Positions 1 through 12,285 of a stretch of 64,000 nt of DNA are shown in pieces. Location: the NCBI RefSeq assembly GCF_004379255.2, contig NC_056041.1, forward strand, positions 5,022,001 to 5,086,000, in the 5' to 3' direction. Below the pieces are notes generated by a model. It was not told the DNA's origin, ran no database searches, and saw only the letters and a program-made list of their open reading frames with translations. The translations under genes were made by a program, and so were the position numbers. Source of the DNA: Salvia splendens (lineage: Eukaryota; Streptophyta; Magnoliopsida; Lamiales; Lamiaceae). Every line of letters starts with the position of its first letter. Within the stretch, counting starts at the first letter, position 1.

Positions 1-1745
<1,745 letters not shown>

Positions 1746-1941
1746 TTGGCCAAGTAACACTAAATCTGTATTGAGAAGTGAACAAAATATTCTTAATAAG
1801 GTGTTTTAAATTAACAAAAAATGATACATTAACAAAAAGGAAAATTGAAAATGAAATTTATACAATAAGAGAAAACACATGATATGTTTCAAATCAAAAA
1901 CAAAAAAATACATAGCAAAGAAAAAAGATTAAAATTCTAAT

Positions 1942-2170
1942 TGGAAAGAATGATCAGCTAGAGCTAATACATGATAAATAGCCATCACATCAGCTATCAA
2001 ATAATTGTAATCATCATTTCATTCTCCAAAAGCCGAAAAACAAAATAGACATTGTGAACAATAAACTGAGCACAATAATATTGGCAAGAATGATCAGCTA
2101 GAGCTAATACATGATAAGTGGCTATCATAACAGCTATCAATATATTATAATCTTCACATCATTCTCGATA
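1942..2170. repeat. Two imperfect ~85-bp direct repeats in the SR gene 5'UTR intron
   Basis: Copies at about 1942-2026 and 2082-2167 share AATGATCAGCTAGAGCTAAT and the following ATACATGATAA, CAGCTATCAA and TCATTCTC blocks. They lie in the presumed 5'UTR intron of the SR gene. About 55 bases of unrelated AT-rich DNA separate them. Confidence 0.75.
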
Positions 2171-2673
2171 ACCAATATAAGAAAACAAAAAACATCAATA
2201 ACTTCTCCTCGAAACACACAAGTGAGGAATCAATATATACTTTGCAATATCACAAACACCTTCAATAAATAAGGGCCCATTGTTCCACAACGACGATTTA
2301 AAAATAAAAGACAAATCAGTCAAAATTTTAGTAAAAACGCCCAACTACCAGAAAAATTAGACGCAAAACGGAGAATCTGAAAAACCAACAGAACAGAGGA
2401 AAGGAATAGGAACCCTAACACCAAAAAACAACGTATCGAATCAGAGATATTGGGACATCATGGCAAAAAGGGTGCCTACGGTAAGCTAAAAACACAGATC
2501 CAAGATACTTGTTTCAAAAAATAAAAACCTAATTCAAATAACAAGCCTTTCTCTAATTCAAAATAAGAAATCAGATATTCAATCGTATGATTGGTCGAAC
2601 ACATTCTAGTAAAAAATAGATCCGAACGCGTGGCAATGTACGTAGGTAAACAAATTAGACGAGAGGAGATTAC

Positions 2674-3200
2674 CTTCGAGCAAGGAAAAAATTGAATTTG
2701 GGAGAGGGAGAGAGTGGCGGACGAAGTAGAGTAAGGGTTAGGGCAAGGGGATTTTAAAAGTAGAAATCGGTCGCAGATTATGACGTCACCAATTATTTGC
2801 CCTATTTCGCTACCGCTACTACACACCATCATCAATTTGACCTAAATTTACATAAATATGACAATTAAAATATATTAAAATTTTGTGAATTAATATTATA
2901 TTTTAATTCAAATTTTATAGTATTAAAATTTAATATAATTTATTAATTCTTCACAAAATAATTTACTTTATCAGCTGAACAAAATATTTGATTCGAATCA
3001 AACTAAAATAAGTATAAAGTTTAGTTTTTGTCTTTTTCCGATTACATATGAGTTTTTTCTTCTCTTTTTTTTTTGCAAAGAAGTAGTAAAATTTTAAAAT
3101 TCGAATAATATTATTTTAAGATTTAAACAACACATTGTTTCAAATTTCAATTTGTAATTCTCAATTTCTAACCCCCACACTCACGCTTGCTGTCGTCGTC
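2674..3200. promoter_or_regulatory. Shared head-to-head promoter region of the SR and TAF7 genes
   Basis: The SR gene starts leftward from about 2700-2800 and TAF7 starts rightward from about 3180, so under 500 bases must hold both promoters. A perfect palindromic bZIP/CRE site TGACGTCA lies at 2781-2788 next to a CCAAT pentamer, beside a CCTAACCC telo-box-like block at about 2735-2745 (reverse strand). The stretch 2840-3170 is extremely AT-rich with no coding sign. Transcription starts are estimates. Confidence 0.5.
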
Positions 3201-3714
3201 TTCCAAACGGCCCGCAACCTTCCACCGCCGGCGGTCATATTTTCCGACGTAGCTTCAGCGGAGCTACCTTTAACCTTCAAAGCAAACACCGTCTTCATTT
3301 CAATCTCATAGGTTTTTCAAGACTTCTTTCAATTTTCTTTATTCATTTAATTTTCGTTCATAATTTCTGGGCAGATATTGTGGTTTTATGTTGGTTAATA
3401 TGGATTTGATTATAAATTGTTTGGATTTTTGGATGATTTGGTTGGTTTTGGATTCATTATTAAAATTTGTATTATTGAATTAGGCAAAAATCTGAACCAC
3501 AAATGGTGTTCCTGTGTGACTAAAGCCGAATAATTGAGGTCGTTTTATGTTGGTTAATATGGAAAGACGTTTTCCCCTAATGTTGGAGATAGGTTAAAAG
3601 TGCAGGCAGTTTTATGTGTTGCTCCATAACATGATGTTGCTATTCTCAGGTATTGGATTTCACTGAATAAGAGTATTGTTTTGGAATTTTTGTGAGAGAA
3701 GTAAGGTAAAGGAT

Positions 3715-5250
3715 ATGGAAGAGCAGTTTATACTGCGAGTGCCACCAGCTGTAGCCGAAAGAATTGAGCGGCTCTTAAATGATTCATCTGGTTCTTCTGA
3801 AGACAAGAACTTGGATATGGTGTTTTCTGGTATAATATACAGACTTTTATTTTTTAACCTTTTATCAAGTTTGCTTTGGTGGCTGCTTAGTTTCAAACAA
3901 GTTTTTCTGCTTATGTTATTTTTACTGCAGAGGATGGAAGGACCGGTACGTTTGTTATAGGCAATGACCGCTTATCTTCATCCCTCTTGGATCTTCCCTC
4001 TGTTGTAGAGTCTTACAAGACTTACGATGACAACGTGTTGATTAAAACTGCAGACATTGGTCAAGTAGGTTGCTTGTAGAAACTAAGTGTTTGAATTGTT
4101 CAAGATAGCTGTTTCAGGTGCCGTATGCGGTATGCCTTGCTAACTTTTCGGGGTAGTGCAGATGATAATGGTGAGAGAGGAGAGTGATGGTGTCCCGGAG
4201 GCAGTTGAGTATAGACATGGACTCACTCCACCCATGAGGGATGCTCGAAGACGGAGATTTCGTCGCGAGCCAGATTTAAATGTATAATAAGCTACTTGAA
4301 TCGTTGATTCTATTTCTTTGCTACCCCCATAAACAGAAAACACATTATGTTACCAGCCTCTACATCATAAGTAACTTGTCTATGCTAATCAGCCTATGCG
4401 TGATTTTGTTTGATAAATTTGTGAAGCTGATACTTTCTGAAGAAACAAACTGATCATGCCTTGTCTTCTTTCAGCCTGAAGTTGTCCGTCGTGTAGAGAG
4501 AGATTTGCAGAACATCATGGCTGGTGGAACAGCTGAGAATATTGATATCCTTTTATCTTGCTAACTCTTTGCAATTTTCATACATATCTGCACTATCCTT
4601 TACTGCAAATAGCAACTATAGCTGTTCTGTAGAAGTTAGTGACAATAATTTAGCAGATGTAGATATATTGTAAAAGAATATACAACAATAGTCTTGGTCA
4701 ATTAGATTCAGTAGATTTGAACTTCTCTATAAGATCTTTTTCATCTATGGTTCAGCTACTATCACTATAATACAAAACGTCATTGGTAATTAATATCGAC
4801 CAGCCTTGAAGGGTTTATGATGGAGATCAAATCAAGTTAGAGATCTCCATTATCTCTTAGAAAATAAATAATTTAGGACAGTTTCAACCATAGGCCTCTT
4901 CAGAGGATTGCTCTTTTTTAAGTTTTAATTCCAGTTCCCATCTTCCATTTTCCTCCCGTTTTCTCTGTTTTGTGTTGAACTGCATATTCCATGTCAGTAA
5001 TTGTGACAAAGTTTTTCCATTGCTATATGTTGATGGTTAGTGGTTACAACATGGGGTGTTGTGACTATTCCTTGACTGAGTGTTACGTGTTGAAATGATT
5101 GAGCCCGGGGAATATGGCGATGAAGCTGCTCGCAGTGCGAGTAAGAAAGTGGCATCTGCGCCTTTAGCAAAGCCTGATGCGCCTGGAGCAGGAACGGCTG
5201 GTGGGGAGCCTGATGGGAGTGACACTGATGAGACTGATGATTCTATGTGA
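3715..5250 (+). CDS. TAF7: Transcription initiation factor TFIID subunit 7 (TAF7)
   Basis: TAF7 is a subunit of the general transcription factor TFIID, needed for RNA polymerase II pre-initiation complexes in the nucleus. Exons by eye are 3715-3829, 3931-4064, 4162-4281, 4475-4544 and 5087-5250. They sum to 603 bases, or 200 residues plus a TGA stop, about the expected length for a plant TAF7. The TAFII55 N-terminal domain is clear: EEQFILRVPP at the start, then DGRTGTFVIG, LLDLPSVVESYKTYDD, KTADIGQMIMV, EYRHGLTPPMRDARRRRFR and EVVRRVERDLQNIM. The tail is acidic (DGSDTDETDD). A non-coding exon and 5'UTR intron (about 3311-3649) precede the start. Four splice pairs are ordinary in position; the last intron (4545-5086) fits only as AT-AC, and using it keeps the frame and gives the expected length. 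The gene is divergent from the SR gene on its left. Confidence 0.92.
4545..5086 (+). other. Probable U12-type AT-AC intron (last intron of TAF7)
   Basis: The 5' end reads ATATCCTTTT, the strict consensus for U12-dependent AT-AC introns. TTCCTTGAC at 5068-5076 is a perfect match to the U12 branch-site consensus TTCCTTRAY. It lies 11 bases from a terminal AC at 5085-5086, inside the usual short spacing. Splicing here joins AAT-ATT-G to GT-GTT-GAA and restores an open frame to the acidic C-terminus. I saw no GT-AG alternative with the same quality. Confidence 0.85.
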
Positions 5251-6293
5251 ACCAAAGCCTGAAAATCTGGTTACATGAATGGAGAATATGTCATTGGCCT
5301 ATATTGAATTGGTGAAGGGATAAAACTGTGTCAGCTATGTCTCCTACGCGGAATCTTGGTCTCCAGCTTCTGTGCCGACGCCTCCAACACAAGGTTCTAA
5401 TCAGTGCTTCATTGCTGTGTGTTCTGTTATTTTCTATTCATGTGTATGGAGCTTCTTATTGTGTATGTCTAAGTTACTTTGTGGAGATCTATTTCGCTGT
5501 TTCTGACAGTTTTAGATAGTCTGTCACCTGAAAATCTTGTTTTTTGATAATTTGATGAGAAATTGAGAATGTTCTTTTACTCTTATGTACGTGAAGAGGT
5601 CGTGTAATTTGTTTTTTTTATCCTATTGTGAAGTGATATCATAGAGGTGTGTGTCGGCATATTAGTAGAGTGGTTAATGACTGAGGTTAAATGTCTCGGG
5701 TTAGAGCGACACACTCGGGCCTGCACCGCCAGCCCCACCCAGTACCCTACTCGTCACACTCAAGTCAACATCTGAAACAATCATATGTAAAATTATACTA
5801 GTGAATATCTCATTAATCTCTCGTAGATTTCCTAATTTTCTCCAACGATAAAAAATTAATTAAATATAGAGAAACTAATTTGTTGCCGGTTCAATTTAAT
5901 CAAGAATTTCATTTCATATACTGCTATTATCTTAATTGACACATTCATCGAAATCTCACTCGTTTCTTTTTTCATCTTTGTGACAATTTATTTTTAAGTC
6001 AATTCGACGGACACCTTCGCGAAAAGTTGATGGAAATTTCCAATCTTTTTTCTTTGAAATTTATTCTGAATTTATTTGTTATCCAGATTTTACATGCATA
6101 TCCCCTAGTCCCTTTATTTAAAGCAAATACATCACCACCTTACATAGTCAATATAATTGGAAATTAGTTTGAACTTCGAAATATAACTCAATCAATTAAC
6201 TCCATATTTGTAATACAATAGTTTTTCATATTCTAACGAATATCAAAAGAAAACAAATACTCTACCATATCTATTATGTTAAATGGCTGAATT
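5251..6293. other. TAF7 3'UTR and AT-rich spacer
   Basis: The first ~350 bases are T-rich and fit the TAF7 3'UTR. At 5650-5735 a less AT-rich patch (TAGTAGAGTGG, then GGGTTAGAGCG) weakly resembles a tRNA-derived SINE with A and B boxes; I do not call it. No IQM upstream exons are visible in this stretch. Confidence 0.5.
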
Positions 6294-7593
6294 CACAAAG
6301 CAAAGAAGCCCTTCTTTTATTGGTGAGCATCTTTGAACTGTTACATATGTTTATCTTGCTCCCAAGAAGATGTGATTTCTATATCTTACTGTACTAACTA
6401 GTTACTTGAATTTATGTAGGCTAGATATAGGAGAAGGGAAAGACATAAATCTTGTCGAGAAGCGCCCTCGTTCGAAGCTTCATCAGCAGTGCATCAAGTA
6501 TCTTGGCAAGGTATGTCTATTAGTCCTTGATCACTTCAGATTTCTGCAATAAGCCGTACATAACCAAATTTGGTCTTTGAGAGGATTTGCTTTCTAAATT
6601 TGGCTGTGTTTTTGGCATGATAGATGGAACGGAAGGCGTATGAAGTTGTGATTGAGGGAGGGAGGCTCTTGTACAAGCAGACGGGGGAGCCCCTCGAAAC
6701 CACCAGGGGTTCTAAGTGGATTTTTGTCCTCAGCACGTCGAGGACATTGTATGTCGGGAAGAAAAGGAAGGAAACGTTTCAGCACTCGAGTTTCTTGGCT
6801 GGCGGTGCTACACTTGCTGCAGGGAGGATAGTGGCTAAAAATGGAGTCTTGAAGGTACATACTAATTCACATTTATGTGTTTGTTATGAATGTGACTTAT
6901 GACATTAAAGTAATTAATTCACTGAAACTTTCAACAGGCAGTGTGGCCTCACAGAGGTCATTACAAACCAACACCAGAAAATTTCCAAGATTTCATATCA
7001 TTTCTCAGGGAGAACAATGTTGATCTCAATGATGTCAAGGTTTGAAGAACAACCAACCCCTTTCCATGTCTGTTTGATGTTGTGAACTAATCAAGAATAG
7101 TGTTTTTCTAACGATACATTCGCCTCACTGCTTGCAGCTTGACTTCACTGATGAACAAGAAGACAGCCTATACAATGCATCTTCACCATCATTTCATAAA
7201 CCTCAGTATGCAGAAGAAAGCACCACCGGTCGAGGCTTCAGTGCCCTCGAGATACCTTGCAAGGACAGCTTGCTCGAGAAGCTGATGACTGAAAACCAAC
7301 GATCAAGCTCTGATGATTCCCCCTTAGAATCTCCAACCGAAGAGGAGAGAGGAAAGCAGCTGTCTTGGAACTGGAGCACCGGGGCAGGCCCTCGGATTGG
7401 CTGCGTGAGAGACTACCCTTGGCGCCTCCAAGAACGCGCCTTGGAAGACGTAAAGCTCTCTCCTCGAAGCATCCAACGCCTGAGTTCAGACTCCCCGTTT
7501 CCATCTGAATCGCGACGTGCAGACTGCATTCACTCTTGCAGGACTAATGCTCATTCAAAGACACAGTCCTCACCACTACATTCACTTTGCTAG
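6294..7593 (+). pseudogene. 5'-truncated IQM-family (IQ-domain, calmodulin-binding) gene
   Basis: Exon-like blocks are about 6294-6322, 6420-6510, 6625-6854, 6938-7039 and 7138-7593, all with good GT-AG borders and one open frame to TAG. The protein matches the C-terminal two-thirds of plant IQM proteins: [63 protein letters not shown], the [13 protein letters not shown] block, and near the end WSTGAGPRIGCVRDYP. The N-terminal half with the IQ calmodulin-binding motif is missing. In the first block a TGA lies a few codons before PFFYW in the coding frame, and no upstream exons occur before TAF7. The ATG at 6283 is out of frame, so the first in-frame ATG is at 6624. Family function is calcium/calmodulin-linked stress and development signalling. 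Coding quality downstream is intact, so a short expressed product is not excluded. It could also be a recent partial duplication. Confidence 0.7.
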
Positions 7594-9139
7594 TTATACA
7601 AGGATAGTGCATTAGTGTTGATTCTTTGATTTAATCCATGATTTTTTTTTTCACAATTTTGGTTAATAATGTACATAAATTTTGTTTTTCAATTTTAGTA
7701 TAGAAAACACTAGAAAAAGGATGATGGTTGTTTATATGTACATGTATATTTTGACAATGTAACAAATCAAAGAAAAATGTGATTCTTTCTTCAATTCTAT
7801 CTATATTCTATATCAATTACAAAAAATTTAAGGTGTCATCATGTGTTAAATGGAGTATGACTTTTGAGACCAAACGTGGAGGTTCATTCCATCTGTACAT
7901 GTCATGCAAAATCTTATAAGAACACCCAAGGAGAAAGGTAAAGACGCAAAGACGTATCTTTACCTCTCTATCAATAGAGAGGTAAAATCTTATAACTACT
8001 ATATTTATTTCCTTTCATGCAAAATCATTTTCCAAGTGGAAAGGTATTTGAGAATGTATAATATTTTTATGTTTTGGAATGCATTTTATATTATTTTTTA
8101 TATTATAAAATAAATTTCCTTTCTATATACATTTTTCTTTTGAGTTTATTACTTCTCTTTTTGAGAAGGTATATAAATGATATTCTTTTTCTATAAATCC
8201 TCCCTCCTTGAAGAAGATGCTCTAACGGGGCAAGTGGGGTCTGCTTTGAAATCGGTCCATTTATCATAAATTTGGACAAGCTTTAGGGATAACTACTACC
8301 ACCAAAATTTTCAGCAATTTGTGTTGACTCCTTTTGCTTAGTACTATTTTTTCTTCAAAGTCAACTCTTTTTGTCATTTTCTGATCGTTCATATAATTTC
8401 TAGACAATGTCCTAGTATAATCCTATAAATTTTCAAGAAGGTGGTGTGTTTCTTGCAACAATTATATAAAGTTTAACAACAAAACTAAGTGATACGGAAA
8501 CACACGCTTTTAGGAAGAAAATATAATACGGAAAACACACGCTCTTAGGCTTGTTCATCAAGATTCTCATACCAAAATTAATTAATTACTTCAAGAAAGT
8601 TACTTCATAAAAAACAGTAATCACTTAAAAGAGTACTATTATTTTTTGGCATCAAGATACACAATCTGCAGAAGTTCTACATGAGCTGTGATGCCATGAT
8701 AATCCAAACATAAGAGGTGCAAAAATATAGATATAAACATAAAATTATACTAATACTATACAAAAAATAGCTACTTAGTTGGTTGCCAAATGCTAAGCAA
8801 GAAAATGCCCAAAATTTATGGCTTTAAACTTTTTTGAAGTTTATTTAAATCGCACCACATATGTATAATTTTTAATGGGAAAAAACTAACATTAATGTAT
8901 ACTATTAACAAAAATATCCCAAACTTTAAAATGACGACATTGATAACAATAAAATAAACACTGAGAATTTTTGTTGCTATTCGGATGGTTTTTATATTAG
9001 TTTGTAATTAACTATAGTTTATGATATAATTAACCTGTAATTTAATTATCATAAGAAAAATTATGCTAACTAGTATTAATATATTTTAATTAATACAAAA
9101 GTTAATTTATGTTAGAAAGCTGACAGGTTGTATTGTCAC
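7594..9139. other. Intergenic AT-rich DNA
   Basis: There is a short 3'UTR-like tail after the IQM fragment, then AT-rich DNA without coding or RNA-gene signals. A short direct repeat (ATACGGAAA-ACACACGCT) occurs twice near 8490-8550. Confidence 0.5.
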
Positions 9140-9142
9140 TTA

Positions 9143-9768
9143 GAGCATGCGCAGCGGTGGCGTCCGTCGCCACCGCCGTCCGCACCGCTGGCACGGACGC
9201 CATCCGCCGCCGCTGCGCTCGCGCCGCTGCCACGGCGCTGCTCGATGTATCGAGCACGTCCGTGCCAGCGGACGCACACGTGGCGGCATGGGATTGGGCA
9301 ACGGCGTAGCCGTTGCATTCAAACTTTTTTTTAAAAAAAAATCGGTATTTAATTACATCAATTCATTTTTTTCCCAAAATCATCTATAAATACACACATT
9401 CATCACTCATTTATCACATCAATTCATCTCTCATTCATAATTCTTATACAAACTATCAACACATTCAATTTTAGGATTTTAATTATGTAATTTTTAATTT
9501 TTAGGATTTTAATTATGTAATTTTTCATTTTTAGGATTTTAATTATGTAATGTTTAATTTTATTTGTCATTTGTAATATTTATTGTGGTTTTTAAATGAA
9601 TTTTAATATTATGGAAATGTTATTGTTTAATTGAATTTTAAATTAATTGTGCTCGTCCTTGCGGAATAGCACAGTTGTGGGTGTTGTGCTCTTGCCAGAG
9701 AGCAGGCATGAATAGTACCGCCCGAGCCCGCAACCGTGCCACTGGCAAGAGCACGGTTGTGGATGCTC
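9143..9768. mobile_element. PIF/Harbinger-type MITE, copy 1 (626 bp)
   Basis: Terminal inverted repeats start GAGCATGCGCA on the left and, reversed, GAGCATCCACAACC on the right. They are flanked by a 3-bp TTA duplication at 9140-9142 and 9769-9771, the PIF/Harbinger signature. The ends are strikingly GC/CpG-rich and the middle is AT-rich, with three tandem copies of AGGATTTTAATTATGTAAT at 9473-9552. Two more copies of this family lie in the window. No transposase is encoded. Confidence 0.8.
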
Positions 9769-10462
9769 TTAGTTCCAAAAGCAAGGACGCTAGCAAGTAC
9801 AGACACAAAATCGAATATATATATATATATATATATAGGGGAGTGATCAAGATATAACTAATCTTAAGTGTATAACTAGAGAACAAATCTCAGCCACACA
9901 TCTTAATGGAACAAATATTATTTATTTTAATAATATAAAATAGGCCAAGGGTATTTTTGGAAATTACATTATCAAATTCAAATTTACGTGATTTCCTTTC
10001 TTTCTCCTTCCAAATCTGCGATCAAATCTCCTTCGATTTGGGGCGGCGCTGATGCAGGCACTGGCGACGTGGCAGAGTTGGGGCGGTTGGTTGTGATGGG
10101 CGTCGCATCGTGTTGATGTTGGTGGTGGTAGCCGTGATTTGGTGACAGCGGGAGCGGAGCTGCGTTGGTGCGCCACGGATTGTGTGCGGCGGTGATGTTA
10201 GTTGAGAGAAACTCCGTCCAAGGACACTGTTGTTGAGAGCGATACGGCAGCGGCTGCGGTGTGTTAGTGATGGATGATTTCTTGGGCTTGTGTTTTTTGG
10301 ATGGCATTGTTGGAAGTAAGGTTTGTGGTATCAGAATGTGGTGATGAAAGGGGATGTATCATGTATGTATATTGGTAGGTGGCCCTTGGTCCCAAGCTTG
10401 ATCAATTATTCATTTTATGAAATGTAAATTGTTTAGTTTGAAGAGATTTTCAAAAAATAAGA

Positions 10463-11512
10463 GTGGTGTGTTTTGTGAACAAGAGTGAAGCGTTTTGTGA
10501 ACAAGAGTGAAGTAAAATCAGAATAAGAGTGATGTGTTTTGTGAACAAGAGTGAAGTAAAATCAGAATAAGAGTGATGTGTTTTGTGAACAAGGGTGAAG
10601 TGTTTTCTGAACAAGAGTGAAGTAAAATCAGAATAAGAGTGATGTGTTTTGTGAACAAGAGTGAAGTAAAATCAGAATAAGAGTGATGTGTTTTGTGAAC
10701 AAGAGTGAAGTAAAATCAGAATAAGAGTGATATGTTTTGTGAACAAGGGTGAAGCGTTTTCTGAACAAGAGTGAAGTAAAAATCAGAATAAGAGTGATGT
10801 GTTTTGTGAACAAGAGTGAAGTAAAATCAGAATAAGAGTGATGTGTTTTGTGAACAAGAGTGGAGTGTTTTCTGAACAAGAGTGAAGTGTTTTGTGAACA
10901 AGAGTAAAGTAAAATCAGAATAAGAGTGATGTGTTTTGTGAACAAGAGTGAAGTAAAATCAGAATAAGAGTGATGTGTTTTGTGAACAAGAGTGAAGTAA
11001 AATCAGAATAAGAGTGATGTGTTTTGTGAACAAGAGTGAAGTAAAATCAGAATAAGAGTGATGTGTTTTGTGAACAAGAGTGAAGCGTTTTGTGAACAAG
11101 AGTGAAGTAAATCAGAATAAGAGTGATGTGTTTTGTGAACAAGAGTGAATTAAAATCAGAATAAGAGTGATGTGTTTTGTGAACAAGAGTGAAGCGTTTT
11201 CTGAACAAGAGTGAAGTAAAATCAGAATAAGAGTGATGTGTTTTGTGAACAAGAGTGAAGTAAAATCAGAATAAGAGTGATGTGTTTTGTGAACAAGAGT
11301 GAAGTGTTTTCTGAACAAGAGTGAAGTGTTTTGTGAACAAGAGTGAAGTAAAATCAGAATAAGAGTGATGTGTTTTGTGAACAAGAGTGGAGTGTTTTCT
11401 GAACAAGAGTGAAGTGTTTTGTGAACAAGAGTGAAGTAAAATCAGAATAAGAGTGATGTGTTTTGTGAACAAGAGTGAAGCGTTTTCTAAACAAGAGTGA
11501 AGTAAAATCAGA
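10463..11512. repeat. Minisatellite of ~20/24-bp units in higher-order ~44- and 66-bp arrays
   Basis: Roughly 1 kb of variants of GTGAACAAGAGTGAAGTAAA + ATCA followed by GAATAAGAGTGATGTGTTTT, with occasional insertion of a 22-base unit (GTGAACAAGAGTGAAG + TGTTTT or CGTTTT, or starting CTGAACAAG). Copies differ by only one or two bases. The long minus-strand open frames here are simple translations of the repeat and are not genes. Confidence 0.95.
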
Positions 11513-11783
11513 TTGATCAAACACCTTCTAGCATCAGCATTTACAAATTTCTCTCTGATCAAATAAATAATTAAGAATGAAAATTTAGCCGAATTAGAAG
11601 AGGATGAACTTCAATTACTATTATTACAAGAATTTCCGTAGCTCAATTCGCCGTATTTATAGCTGAAACCGATCGCCGCCTTTGCTCGGGCAAATTCTAG
11701 CTTTGATGAACAGAGCTCCGAATTCTTCAATAATTCTTGAATTCACATACAACATTCAGCAACCTAAGAGTAATTAAACTGAA

Positions 11784-12038
11784 TTTCGAGCCGGAATTCC
11801 CATAGCGGATGATGATTCCGGCGAGCAGCGACTTGTCGATCACCGTCTTCAGCTTCACATTCTTCGGCCCGGTCAGCTTCTGCGCGCGCTTCGCGATCTC
11901 CGCCAGATGCTGCGGCTCCAGCTCCACCACCGACGCCACTATCGCCACCTCCGTCTCCGACAGCCGGTTCGCGATCAGCTCGAACTCCGCCGCGATCTCC
12001 TTGATCAGATCCACTCGCTTCATGTCCGTGAAGTTAAC
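11784..12038 (-). pseudogene. Captured fragment of the nuclear gene for chloroplast ATP synthase delta subunit
   Basis: About 85 codons in one open frame match the C-terminal half of the plastid CF1 delta subunit: MKRVDLIKEI, FELIANRLSETEVAIV, VVELEPQHLAEIAKRAQKLT, GPKNVKLKTVID, SLLAGIIIRYGNSGSK. The match stops abruptly at GNSGSK, where the real protein has a further ~30 residues, and it lacks the N-terminal half and transit peptide. An ATG upstream in frame (12087-12089) could start a 120-residue peptide, but flanking residues do not match the family. It lies inside the inverted ends of the Mutator-like element, so capture by that element is the simplest explanation. Confidence 0.8.
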
Positions 12039-12245
12039 CTTCAAATGAAGTAAAAATTTACATAATCTAATTTTTTTGTGCAATGACAATAATACCCCTG
12101 ACTTGTTATTATGGAGTAAATTTGTGATTGAGGGAGCTAATATCTCATTAAATTCGAAAATTAATATTAGCCCTTGATTTTTTTGATCTTGTGGCTATTA
12201 TTTGTTCTCTAGTTATATGGTTAAGAGGTGTTTGCCATAGATCAC

Positions 12246-12246
<1 letters not shown>

Positions 12247-12283
<37 letters not shown>
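12247..12283. repeat. (TA)n microsatellite
   Basis: An uninterrupted TA dinucleotide run at the right edge of the Mutator-like element, with a matching shorter run at its left edge. It is the likely insertion target. Confidence 0.9.

Positions 12284-12285
<2 letters not shown>

Larger units (their letters stand above)
9838..12249. mobile_element. Non-autonomous Mutator-like element with captured gene DNA (Pack-MULE-like)
   Basis: The ends are inverted: left GAGTGATCAAG...GTATAACTAGAGAACAAAT...AGCCACA and right, reversed, GTAGTGATCTATGG...ATAACTAGAGAACAAAT...AGCCACA, each about 65 bases. The element sits inside a (TA)n tract (TA repeats at 9815-9836 and 12247-12283), so a 9-bp target duplication made only of TA would be hidden. 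The interior holds a non-repeat segment at 9985-10310, a ~1-kb minisatellite and a chloroplast ATP synthase delta fragment. No transposase was seen. Mutator assignment rests on the long TIRs and gene capture; another TIR superfamily is possible. Confidence 0.65.

Noticed and set aside
5650..5735. tRNA-like or SINE-like sequence with TAGTAGAGTGG and GGGTTAGAGCG
   Set aside because: Box match is poor, no poly-A/T tail or target duplication found, and no cloverleaf.
6283..6322. ATG at 6283 (MAEFTKQRS) as the start of the IQM-like gene
   Set aside because: It is in the wrong frame relative to PFFYW-LDIGEG; the good splice join 6322/6420 leads to that other frame.
9128..9389. Overlapping GC-rich open frames on both strands
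   Set aside because: They lie in the CpG-rich end of the Harbinger-type MITE; all frames are open because of base composition.
10463..11512. CRISPR-like regular repeat array
   Set aside because: No unique spacers; contiguous variants of a 20-24-base unit in a plant nuclear context.
10463..11562. Long minus-strand open frames (about 90-105 residues, SLLFTKHITLIL repeats)
   Set aside because: Direct translation of the minisatellite; no independent coding evidence.
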